Positions 34,290 through 45,700 of a stretch of 64,000 nt of DNA are shown piece after piece (position 1 is the first letter of the stretch; the number at the start of each line of letters is the position of its first letter). A model generated the notes under the pieces. That model did no database searches. It had not been told where the DNA came from and worked only from the letters and a program-made list of their open reading frames with translations. The stretch comes from Hermetia illucens. Lineage: Eukaryota > Arthropoda > Insecta > Diptera > Stratiomyidae. The stretch is from contig NC_051851.1 of the NCBI RefSeq assembly GCF_905115235.1, forward strand, positions 149,186,692 to 149,250,691. Reading direction: 5' to 3'. Position numbers and translations under genes: made by a program.

Positions 34290-34900
34290 GTATTCATACT
34301 GGTGGATGCAAGACCTACCTAAATCTCTATCGAACTAAGGAGCACGGTTCCCGTGTTGAAACCAACACCACGATGAGGCTCGAAGGTTTCTGTTCTTGAA
34401 CGTAACCACAACCCCATGAAGCTCCCACTAGAGGGTCAACCGCAACAACCGAGCTGAACTCACATACAACAGGAAACCTCCTGAAGTATGCAAATTCAGA
34501 GGCTATCCCGTTTCCCATGGTACCAGTATACCTCTGGTAAGGTTTCGTGACTTATTGTCACTTCAGATGAGTCCCCGTGCAGACTCGGGTCTGATTGCCC
34601 TAATTAGGCCGTTGGAGGATTCGCCTGCTGCATCATGACTAGCAAACTAATGTGATACAGCGGCTCCCGGGGGTTATTCCCAGCCACTTAGTTTTTGTTT
34701 GGCCGACAGAGTTGCCGCCCCGTCTGAGCACCTGCATCGCATAGACTGGAGGAAATGTTTGAAGACACCTCGGTGAGCGCCTCCAGGATGTAGGGTTGGT
34801 AGAAAGGATTGATGGACTTCAGATCGAAAGTTGCCGAGCACGTGATCTTGGCTCACCACACCGTTTCCAAGGAGGATATGAAATTTTGTAAAGCCTAGAA
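34290..34900. repeat. Repeat RU, copy 2
   Basis: Reverse-complement match to 8560-9090 (for example GGTGGATGCAAGACCTACCT at 34301). Coding capacity is not evident. Family unknown. Confidence 0.55.
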
Positions 34901-35945
34901 GAGATATAAGGAAATTAAATGCAGCGAAGGTGTGGAGGTTTACAAATCCAATACAGGCTCACTTTCCAAAAAAGGCTATGGTAACGAATATCCTTGACCC
35001 TAGAATAAGAACAGGAGATAGGACCAGTAGAGGCAATACTGGTCTTATTTCATGCTGTGAAAGCCCTTCGGCCTATTTAAGGAAAAGATGATAATTTCAA
35101 AGGGTACATGTATCAGTGTCTATGAGGGACCACGCGTCATCAATAAACACTATACTCGTTTGGATAACGATTCATTCAATTGTTAAAAGATATCTTTGGA
35201 ACCTAAGCCGCTTTCTAAACAGCCTAGCGAAAGCAAGACAATGTGATTAGTCCAATTGAAAGAGACTCAACCTCTCGTTTTCGTGCCCTGGACTAAAATC
35301 CCAGCTATGTCATGGATGTTCGTGTTTGTCTTTGTGCTCGGCCCGCGGTTGTAAGCTTATTGTATGCGAAGTATTTAATGTGATGCTGAAGAAACCGAAG
35401 CACAACCTCCCTGAATATGAAAGGGGAAAAAATAACAATACGATAAGATAATACAGCTCCACAAAAGTGTGAACAGGAGACAAAACAAGATGACAAAAAG
35501 AAGCCCGGGAATTTTTACTGAAACCTACTTCTTCTCAAGGTCCTTTGCATCCTGAGAAACTTAACAAATACCATAAAATTTAACACATAATCATAACACA
35601 TTGGGAATACTGCGGAGTACAAATAATGAATGACGAAGAAAATCGAACATATATACTATCGTGTCCTTAATTCCCCACCATTAAATATTCTTCGCTATTG
35701 ATTTTCAATTCAGTTCCATTCTTCGCATACTAAGAGAAACCAATGCATATCTAATTAAAACGCCTAACGTACTTTCCAGTGTAACTACTTAAGGTCAGCG
35801 GAAATTAATAAATTTTGAGCAAGTTCTAGGTGAGAAGAAAAATCTAAAAGCATCATGATCTCAGTACCAGTTTGGAACCAAAGCGATACAGACGCTAAAT
35901 TATATCTTTCTGTATAAAATTTGTGACTATAGATACAAACCGACA
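34901..35945. other. No recognisable feature; includes 5' flank of orphan first exon 2
   Basis: No repeat or frame was recognised. The roughly 100 bp directly before 35946 ends ACCGACAATGCC, resembling the context before the exon at 26731, but it is more diverged than the other upstream regions. Confidence 0.35.
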
Positions 35946-36057
35946 ATGCCATTGAATATTAGTGAAAATGAGAAAGATTTGGATCCAGCTAAATGGACTA
36001 AACGGTTTAGTTCAGTTCAAAGTGCTCTAGAATATATACATAAGTTGGGAGAGGAAG
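35946..36057 (+). CDS. Orphan first exon 2 of a kynurenine formamidase-like gene
   Basis: A 112-bp open exon encoding MPLNISENEKDLDPAKWTK and then RFSSVQSALEYIHKLGEE, ending in a phase-1 split Gly codon with donor GTGAGT. Same length as the first exons of B and C and closest to C (shared RFSSVQSA). No exons 2-4 follow before gene C exon 1. Like the exon at 26731 it has kept start, frame and donor amid decayed LINEs. It may be an alternative first exon of gene C or a relic of a lost duplicate. Confidence 0.73.
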
Positions 36058-37130
36058 GTGAGTCTCGTGAATGGTTCTAGATATTAAGATATGGTTCCAT
36101 TCACATCTACAATTGAAAATAGAACTTGTCTCATAGTACTCTTCCAATTGAGAGAGTGAATGAATCAATCGAATCTTTCTTTTTGAGATTCCAGCCGCTG
36201 TCTCTTTGGTAAAATTCCAATCCAGTCTTTTAACGTTTAAATCTCGTTCCCATAACCATTCCAAGCGCTCACATCTACGGTCTTAAGATACTTTTTTTTG
36301 CTTCAACTTTAACTCGCAGTGTTTTTTACGAATTCTTAACCTGTCTATCTGCCTGTCTGTAGACATCTCATAGATACTTTGTTCCGAAACGACTGAGTCT
36401 AAAATTTGCAACATAATGCGGAAATTATAGATCAAAATACATTGTCAAGATACTTTGCTTTCCTCACCTCACACAATGTTCGCAGCTGTCATGTTTTTGA
36501 GATTAGATTCACGGTGCTATTGCGCTACTTCAACTCCCCCTTACTGTATTACTGCTTGCATTCTGCTTCTATGACAGAGGAAAAGGGGAGCTACTTTTTA
36601 AGAGACGCTGTATGCAAAATCTCAGAGCCATTCTTCTTGTTTTCCAGTATATTTAAACGATTGCCACGACTAAGATTCTAGATAAACTGCTAGCAAACAT
36701 ATCACATGAAGGTGTCCAAGCCACAACCTGATTTTCGACAGATTATGTGGTTTGTTATCAAGATTATATGACTTCTAACAATACTAACCAAGACTATACC
36801 AAATACAAGCCTTCAACAAATCGATAGGGAAGTCACTGTCTATTATGTTTCCAGTCCAGCTAAGGCCGACTTAGTTGGCGAAGACATCAGTATCCTGTTC
36901 CTCAATGCGTACACATAAGGGCGTGAAAATCACAGCCCAGCCACACACCATTGTTGCCGAATTGTTTGAAAAATGCATTCCGGGTATTAGCCTTTAGAAT
37001 ACATTGCTCTTAAAAGCCTCTTTCCTTCGATCGCATCCCCCAACCCCGAGCTCCGAGCAGTAATGCGAAATATTCGTCTGCTTAGTCTGCCTGGTATTTC
37101 CTTGGTTTTGGCATTGGCCTTTGTCTTCTT
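36058..37130. other. No recognisable feature
   Basis: The first 30 bp are similar to the intron starts of the other first exons. No coding or repeat signal is seen in the rest. Confidence 0.35.
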
Positions 37131-37139
37131 CTATGCGCT

Positions 37140-39190
37140 GTGAGTTGGGGCTTAAAAATACAGTCAAAGTCTCCTGCTTGTCGTAGGAGCCGACCAAAAG
37201 AGATAGAAATGTGCGCAGTTCAGAGGAGGCTTCCTAAAAGTGACATTGTGATTGCAATGGGTGATCTGAATGCCAAGGTGGGATCTGAGAGGACCTTGTT
37301 CGGACATGTGATGGAGAAACACGGTCTTGGCAACCGCAATGATAATGGTGGAATGTTCGTAGATTTCTGCACCTTCTACCCTCTCGTCATTGGTGGCACA
37401 TTTTTCAGGCACAGAGTCTGCATTTAGGGGTCAACTGGCCTACGCCGTACAAGCAATTAAGTGGACTACAATCAGAAGTAGATTTAGGAGTTGTCTTCTG
37501 AATGCGTGTAACAAGGGAGGCGCTGCTATTGGCTTTGAGGGGGGTCACCATCTGACAGTCGCTTAGATTCGCTTGCCTGTTACATCCCCCATTTCTCACA
37601 GGGTTAGGGAGCTGGAGTTCAATATCCGGTTGTCGATATCCGGATGAGACGGCAGATATGTTCAGTAAACCGCCTGAGAATATCGATGAGAATTGGACCG
37701 TCATCAAAAATGCTTTTTTCTCGTGTGCTACAGACGATTCCTCCAAACAGAAGAGAATAAATGCACTCAAAAGGAGTAAAGCCACTGGGTTTGACGATCT
37801 GCCCCCAGAGTTATTTATTGCTGCATCTGCAGCCACTACAGATCTACTGGTCCCACTCGTACCGAAATCTTAGGAATCCGAGATTTTCGCCAGAGAATGG
37901 AAGAAGGGGGATGACCGTTTAGATTCCAAAGAAGGGGACGCGTTTAGAGTGCAACAATTGGAGGGGTATCTGTATACTCCCTGCCATCGCAAAGATTATG
38001 GCTAAAATAATCTTGGAACAAATCGAGGAACATCTCGAAAGCTTGATCGACAGAGAGCAGGCTGGTTTCCGCTTCAAATGCACCTGCATTGTCCGCATGT
38101 CCATACGGATCATTTTGGAACAGTGTCCGGAGTTTAGATTTTGGTTGCACCTGAGATTTCGAGAAAGCATTCGATGGGCAATGGGTGGGCATTTCAAAGA
38201 AACCAACCGCTATTATCAAAGCGACATATGGTGGCACACAATGTTACGTGCTGCACTGAGGCAAAATCTCGGCGAATTTTGAGGTCCAAAGCGAAGTCGG
38301 CCAGGGTCACATCCTGTCACCGATATTATTTCTTTTTGTTATTGGTGACTTTCTTCATGGTACCTTGCCCGGAGGACGTAGAGGAATTCAACGGGCTATG
38401 ACATTTTTCCTCAAATGCCTCAACTACGCTGAGGACATCTGTTTTCTCTCTCACCGGGCCATGGACCTTTGCTGAATGGCTCTGGATTTGGAAAGAAAGG
38501 CAAGTAGAGTTAGACTGAAGACAAACACCAACAAAGCCAGGGTTCTCAGTCTGACGGGTCATCGCACTCTACCTATCTTCATTAATGGGCAAAGTAGCGA
38601 AGGCGTCGATCCATTTGTATATATTAGAAGCTTGAATTCTGCCGACGGACGGTGGCACCGAACAGGATGTTACCCGACGCATGAGAAGCGCTAGATCCGC
38701 TTCCACTGCCTGGTCTAAAATCTGGAAATGAAATTATCTCAACACCAAGGTCAAGTTGAGATCGTTCTGTGCTAGTGTTCATTCTGAGTATAGCACATGA
38801 AAATTGAACTACATTGTTACCCAGAAACTCCAAGCTTTCGTCAATACCTGTCTAGGTCGTATCATTGAAGTATGCTGGCCTGACATTATCTCAAACGAAC
38901 ATCTTAGTCTGCGCACAGGTCTGGCACTCGTTTGCACTGTGATCGGAAGACGGAAGTGGCAGCAGATAGGTCACACATTAAGGAAATTCTACAATTACGC
39001 CATGGAATGGAGTCCATTCTCCCAAGATGGCCAACGAGTGGGTCCTCTTAAGGACACCTGATGAACAAAAGTAGAGGAGAAGTACGAGCGTCTCAGGAAG
39101 TCGTGAGAGCAGCTGAAGCGCATTTCAGTTAACCACGAACGACGTCGCGTAGGTGTAATTGACACGCTATACCCCAGCAAGGGGTGAATG
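37140..39190 (+). mobile_element. RTE-3 LINE, longest copy
   Basis: Endonuclease: VIAMGDLNAKVGSERTLFGH at 37250-37310, then GLGNRNDNGGMFVDFCTF and LVIGGTFF. Linker and early RT: SKATGFDDLPPELF near 37780, EEHLESLIDREQAGFRF near 38020-38080. Late RT: LNYAEDICFLSHRAMDL near 38420-38470 (usual YADD) and TNKARVLSLTGH. C-terminal region: KLQAFVNTCLGRIIEVCWPD near 38830 and GRRKWQQIGHTLRKF near 38945. Frames are interrupted several times, so it is inactive. The C-terminal third is also seen, mostly reversed, at 27690, 40240, 61420 and 62765. Confidence 0.78.
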
Positions 39191-39960
39191 ATAACCATAA
39201 TAATTTGTCTTTTCGGGTTCCCCTCGAATGATTTTTTATGTGTTTAGGTAGGTGTTTTTTAGGTATTTGAGTACTATGAATACGTTGGACGTATTCGGAC
39301 CATTGTAGCTTTTGTAATTTAATGATCCTCGAATCTTGTGGCTCTGAAAATATTTCAAAGAACTCATGGTTGTACTTGTTACACTTGGTAATTCTTCCCA
39401 GAACTTTTCCTTCAAATGCATTCAGCATTTTTTCAGATGCTTGCATAAAGGCCCGCGCTTCGTACCTCAAGGCTTAACACAATTTGTAATGTGTGTGTGC
39501 TTGGTGCTTTTTTGGCCTTCAAAATCACCAGGACCGAATAGAGCACTTTATTTGCGAGCTGCTTTCATCCCTTAACCTTTAACGATCCACTAAAATTTGC
39601 ATCAGTTGTGCATCTACGTTAACAAAACTCTCAATATTTTTCATTGAGTCATAGGTCAATTTCGTTTCCTGTGGTGTCGACATTAATAAACATTTCTTTC
39701 GCAGACGTCAAGAGTCGCGACATGATGTAAATGTCGTCTGCCTAAGCCACTATTTGGACTTGTGGAACAGCATTCCTTCGTATACCCTGATCTTACGTTC
39801 GAATATTGATATCAAGACCTTCTAGCACTTACAAGATAGTGATCGCGTGATTCCCTTTGATCACTCGTACGCAGCCGCTCTTGATTTCATATGATGCGGA
39901 CCAGCTTGTATATGCCATTTCTGATCCATTGGCTAGTTTGTTGCATAGATTCTGCTGAAA
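39191..39960 (-). mobile_element. RTE-like LINE fragment, fourth family (RT to C-terminus)
   Basis: The minus strand reads ADDIYIMSRLLTSAKEMFIN near 39700-39760 (active-site ADD). Then MLNAFEGKVLGRITKCNKYN and LQKLQWSEYVQRIHSTQIPK at 39280-39430, the tail domain of RTE-like ORF2 proteins, with YNHE in place of the usual RSLHNDE. Frames are broken. Confidence 0.55.
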
Positions 39961-40139
39961 TCAACAATTAGCAATTTGTTTTCCTGGCGCTTGATGGCTG
40001 ATCCTGCATCTTCCAGAGTCGAAGGATCGTCCCATAGTCTCGTTTTTGCAACCCATCTGTGGAAAATTGAGCAGCTATTTAAAAGATGACGCCCACCGTT
40101 TTTGTGTTGCCCTTTCGTTAACGATAGTCGTCCCATTTT

Positions 40140-41530
40140 TCCTTTCACAGGATGTCGTTTTCTAAACGCATCTCAGGTTTCTCGTTACTTTGTAGGCTTG
40201 TCTAATGTTGCTATTTATATATATGGTTGCCCTTCACTCCTCGGTGGAGTGTTTCGCGTCAACCACACCTACGCGCCATCGCTCGCTGAAATGCCTTTCA
40301 GCTCGTTAAAGGACTTCCCGGGATGCTCGCACTCATCCTCTACTGTTCTGCGCCAAGTGCCCTTGAGGCGACTCACTCGTCGGCCATCTTGGGAGAGTAG
40401 ATTCCATTGACTGACATAGCTCCTCTTGTCGCCCCTCTTTAATGTGTGACCTATCCACTGCCACTTCCGAGTTGCAATTTACCTTTTAAGTTGTCATGAA
40501 TTTTCCTCTGTACTTTGACAAAAGATCGCCACTTTGCCGTTTGTTCTTTTTTGTCCTTGTGATTCGTACAATGTCTATACCCCTCAATTTTCTTCTCATT
40601 CGCATTCCTCGTCCAACCAATTATTTCTTCTACGCCAGGATTCATACCAAATCAATTTTTCCATTGTAATTTTTAGTAAGTTCTTCAGTCCTGCCCCTAT
40701 TCGTGATCTTTTGCAGGATCGGAGTTAGTCGCTTTTGAAGCGCGATTCTAGGCTATTGTCTCGTTTTGCAGACTTTGCGGAGTGTTTCGAGGGCGCAGAG
40801 CTCGTTGGCCATTCTGGGAAATTTCCACCCTTTCTTACTATACAACCTACAGCATCAGCCTTATGTTTGTGTTGAGATGTTGAAATTCTGAGTGAAACAG
40901 CAAAGGCGAATCTAGCGCTGTCAATGTGTCGAGTAACATTCGAATTTCTTGCCAACATCGACAAAAGCAATGCTATCCGGATACCAGAAGGTCAGCCAGA
41001 CTAAGGACCTTCGAATTGTTGATATCTATCCTCAATTTGGCTTTCCTTGCCTCCTTTTTAATCTATGAGAAAGCAGGTAGATGTCATCAGCGTAGTCGAT
41101 TTGTTTGAAAAATGGTTCATCGAAACCCTCCACGTCTTCCAGTTAACTCAGCATTAATAGCGTCATTGATAACAAAGACAAATAGTATCACTGACAGGAT
41201 ACGCTCGGACTCTGCTTTAGATTTCAAAACTCTCCGAGATTTTACCGCGATACACCACGTGACATTTTGTGCTATCAAACTTCTTCGAGCACACAACTAC
41301 ATACCCTGGCGAAACTGATGAAAACCTGCTAAAAATCGATGAAAAACAGGTTGAGCGGGTATTTAAACTCTGAGCATTGTCTCAAAATGATGTGAATGCC
41401 GTTAATGTGGTCGGTATAGGAGCGGTCAATACGAAAACCAGCCCACTCCTTTCGGTAAGGCATTCATATATGTATCTCAAGATTATTTCAACTCTTATCT
41501 TTACGACAGTAGGGAGCATCCAAATATCTC
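40140..41530 (-). mobile_element. RTE-3 LINE copy, degraded
   Basis: On the minus strand: YADDIYLLSHRLKRRQG near 41050-41100, a STRAND-like FECYSTH stretch near 40930, and the C-terminal RRKW..DRSHIK tail region at 40290-40470. The order and spacing follow the + copy at 37140-39190, but no frame is long. Confidence 0.5.
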
Positions 41531-42150
41531 ACCAGTTTTCACGATACAACAAGTGCATTTCTTCTGGTTTTTATCGATCATCCCCTGCTGATACGGTGGC
41601 ACGCGAGACTATAAGGAATCTTTATCCAGTTTGAGTGGACTGGCCGCGAAGATGATCTCGTTTTTATTTAGAAAAGTGATCCGTACTCGCAGGCTACGGT
41701 GACATAAGATTAAACTTTCCCGGACGCTTTACTATAGAGAATCGTAATATTTCGTCCCTCTACCCTTTCAGCTGTTCATTATCACACATAAGAATCCTTC
41801 CGATTACGTCCTTCGCCGGAGCATCGGAAGGCCAACCACCACCTACATCTTGGGTCCCCTACTGCTGAACCATAGTCGAATGGCGGGAGTGCTGGTGTTG
41901 AATTTGGGAGACCAAAGTTTTACATTTTTGCAAATAGATGCGGACATGATTCAAGTTCTGCTTGGTAACCACCAAAGGATGCGCCCTCTTCGAGGCCGAC
42001 GTCTGCGACCTTTTCCTTACATACATCCAAATAAAAATTCACAAATCTACTGATGACCACAATTAATTGGCTGCTCACTGACGTTCAGTGGAATTGCAGA
42101 AATGTAGAAATCGTTCACTGTTATTGACACTGTAACTAAGTCCACAACGT
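41531..42150. other. No recognisable feature
   Basis: No gene or repeat identified. Confidence 0.35.
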
Positions 42151-42159
42151 GGTGGTTAA

Positions 42160-42797
42160 ATAAAACCTTTTCAGAATCCACCCTGGCATCCAGATTTTTA
42201 TAGAAAGCATCCTTTTGTATTAGACGAGAATTTTCCATTGGTATGATGCCTCTCAATCTGGACCGGAATCTGGTAGTCAAAATTCTGCTTGAAACCGGTT
42301 GCCAGCTCATGAGATTGACACCGGATTCGTACGTGCTACCACTAGACTAGAATATAGAGCACAGTAGCTTAGGGGGGAGGGGCTCTCTAGACTTCCAATA
42401 TCTTACATAATTATAACTTAATGGAAGCAAACAACATATGTACAATTTCAAACAAATGATGATGGCACATGATAAATTACTAAAGAGTGCATTGAGTTAA
42501 AGATAAGGACAAAGCAAATTATACAAAATTTCCATGTTGTCTTTTCACTGTGATAACGCGGTCTATTCCGGGCAACCGATTCTCGTTTTATGTCTCCATA
42601 GAAAGTAAGAACCTGCCAAATTGTTGTTAAGCGGCTGGAAGCTGATAGAATTTCAGATTAATTTTAGGTAGTTTTCCGGTAAGACAATCTAAAAGTATTC
42701 GGGTCTCATTTTAAATTTGAAATCAAAGCAGAACAGACGCGGTATTTCTGCATACGAGTCAGATCTCCAAAAGTAATCATCCACAGTAATAGTGACC
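42160..42797 (+). promoter_or_regulatory. Upstream region of gene C first exon
   Basis: Shares blocks with the upstream regions of gene B and orphan exon 1: AATCTGGACCGGAATCTGG near 42256, AACAAATGATGATGGCACAT near 42453, and a block beginning TGATAACG at 42551 (ATG minus 247). The last 70 bp (AGTAATCATCCACAGTAATA) also match the other first-exon copies. TGATAA fits a GATA-factor site (inference). Confidence 0.5.
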
Positions 42798-45700
42798 ATG
42801 CCTTTGCAAATTAGTGACAGTGACAAACTCTTAAACCCGAAGAGGTGGACTAATCGGTTTAGTTCCGTTCAAAGTGCTTTTGATTATGCACATAAGAAGG
42901 GAAAGGAAGGTGAGTCAAGCAAGGAGCTGTATATCGTCCGAGTTTGTTAATATTATTGATTGGCAATCAATTTATTTATTTCATGTGAATCCATTTTGAA
43001 GACCATTTGAGTTTAGTGCATCTTATTGATTTCTAAATTAAGCTTTGAAAACACCAACCCAATTTTTAGCACTTAAAACCTAATCAATTACTAAATAGCA
43101 GTTCTTATAATTTCCATTATATCGTCTGCAAATTTCTCAACCCATCCCCCGGTTATTTATCATGTTAGTTTAACTTAAACTTTTCACACAAAACCATTTA
43201 ACCCCAAAATTGTCCGCAACCTTAAATACTATATAGTGATTAAACTATTATGTGCATGGCCATCGACCATTTTATAATTTAGCATTGAAGTGCTATGTAT
43301 GTAAATTCATGCTTGCGTACAATTAGATGCATTGCACCTAAGGGGGCCGAAAAAAGTAATATGAAAATATGTATGGCATGCTGAAAAATAAACAGTACAA
43401 ATGGGTCGACCGTTGATTCGAAAAGATGCGAATCGAAATCAAGATAATTATTTCGAGAAGTTTTGTACATTTCTTGTGAGGGACTGAAGTATGCAGAAGG
43501 ACCCCAACGTTTCCGAGCTTAGCTAGCAGAAAGACGCACAAGTGCATATTGACAGGACATTTCAGAGGAGGCGCACTGTAGTGCTTTTTGACCTGCATGG
43601 TCAACTATCGCTACTTCCTGTCCTTTATAGAAAGCATCCTCCCATTTGCAGTTCTCCGCCGTCACTAGTTCACGATGTGCGGTCAGCATAAATCTGATTC
43701 CGCAAGTAGTAGTAGTATCAAAGTAGTTGCGTTCATGTCACTAATTTTCCTTCCTACCACTTCTTCCGTTGGATATTTAAACGAAGCATCATATGGTGAC
43801 TGTCTCTGAGCATCTTTGAACCCTTTGCGTCTAGTTCGAACAATAAGCTGAAACCCTTCACCCTTCGGGTTGCTGCCTGCTGCTCTGTTCAGTGCTCATT
43901 AGGGTAAGTTTAGGTCAGCTGACTGAAATAATCAGTAAGATTGCCTGCTGGAGCTACTTCAAGATAGCCTCAGCGGTACCCTCTAAAATGGAGGAACACT
44001 TCGCGCTCCAACACTTTTTTACCACAAGCACTCCCGCAGGATCGTAAACAGACTCTTCTCTGACATTTTGTCACCCTTATAGGAAACTACTCTAACAACA
44101 ATCGGAAACAAGACAGCAGTGCCCGCTTACGCCCTCTTCTTTAACGACATCGTGTTAGTATTCTAGCTTCGCTGAAATCTCCCTCGCTAAATTGATAATT
44201 TCCCAATTCACTGGTTCTAGCCCTATGAAATCTTTGACATTAGGTCTTAGTGCGGAGCACATCAAAAAATTGCCCACTACTATGTTAGACTTACGCTTTT
44301 TGAGCGCCTTATCGCTGCTGCGTCTACTGTGGATCTCATCAGGATTACCAACTTGTCTCCACCTTTCTCCGAAATATTCGCTTTCTCGCGTGCAGCTTCT
44401 TTGGGTGTTGTCACACTTGGTGATGCAACAACGCCCGATTCACATCGATCCGTTTTCACATACCGGTGTTAGACCTTGAAAAGACCAGTAACATGCCTGA
44501 CGATAACTATATCGTCATTGCGAGCGCTCTTAATGGTCATGTGCGTAAAAAGGCAGACGGCAACAGGTGCCATGGGGAGGAGAGTTTGGGGCACGCAATG
44601 AGGGTGGCGAGCATACTTTCAATTTTGCGGACACTCACGACTTTGTACTTGTCAATGCATGGTTTCTCAAACGATTGTTTCATCTTCCAATGAAACAGTC
44701 CCTATCACTGTTAGTGGCAGTAAACTGCCTGAATGAAATGAAGTTCTTTGTGGCGTATAAACGAACGTCTTAAATCCAAAATTTACCACAATGTCGTTGG
44801 CTTTGTGGACCTCAATGTTTCTGAGTGTTGACCAACTATAAAATACAATAAACGGCGCCTGGCGATAATGAAGGCGAAATGTTGTGCACATCCTAAATAA
44901 GGATACACGCGATCGATATTGCGTTACACCGATCGTGAAAAATTGCAAAACGAGCGTCTTCGGTGGTATGGTCATGGAATTCACGCTAACGAGAACTCAC
45001 TTGTCAAGATTAACTTGTACATCGATTTCGATGAGAAACGACTAAAAGGCCGGCCGGAACAACGATGGCTTGATGCGCTGAATGATGATTTGACGATTTT
45101 TCGACTTCAGATCAAGCCGAGCAAAATTGTGCAACCGATAGACGAACCGACCTGGCTTCTGAGCGGCGCAAACTGAAGAAAAATAAGAAAGTATTAAACA
45201 ATTTCACCTCCTTCTTTTTCTTCCGCTAATAGTAAAATTAGAAGGGACGGAGAACATTCTGGCGGGAATAACTTAAACTGTAGCCCCCCGTCTCAGTAGC
45301 TGCCGAGTCTTCCTATTACGCTTCTTAGACGATTTAGGTAATAGTGCAGCAGGCAGACCAGTCGCAGTCGGCTTCCCAGTTTCTTTCATGATGATGGTTG
45401 CTGTACTCTACTTTCTGGCAGGTTGAACCATAGGCACTGAATGCAGGCTTTCCATCGAAGTGGATTTGTCCGTGGCGAAACGTCAATTTGGTGAGGGCTC
45501 CAAAATGCGCGCCATGATCTGTGTACCCATAGTCGAAAAGTGTGCCTCCCTTCTATCATTTGAAGTGGCAATATCCCTAAATTCCATTTTCATTTTTTGA
45601 ATAATTAACGAACTATTACAGGCTACTCCAGCACGAGTGGTATTCGAAAAGGCCCTTAATCTCTAGAGAAACTTAAAAATTTACGGATATGAGATCATCC

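Noticed and set aside
26731-36057. Full extra kynurenine formamidase genes behind the orphan first exons
   Set aside because: No counterparts of HGGYW, GHSAG or the exon 2 motif NAKYLKKAN were found between 26843 and 42797 on either strand.
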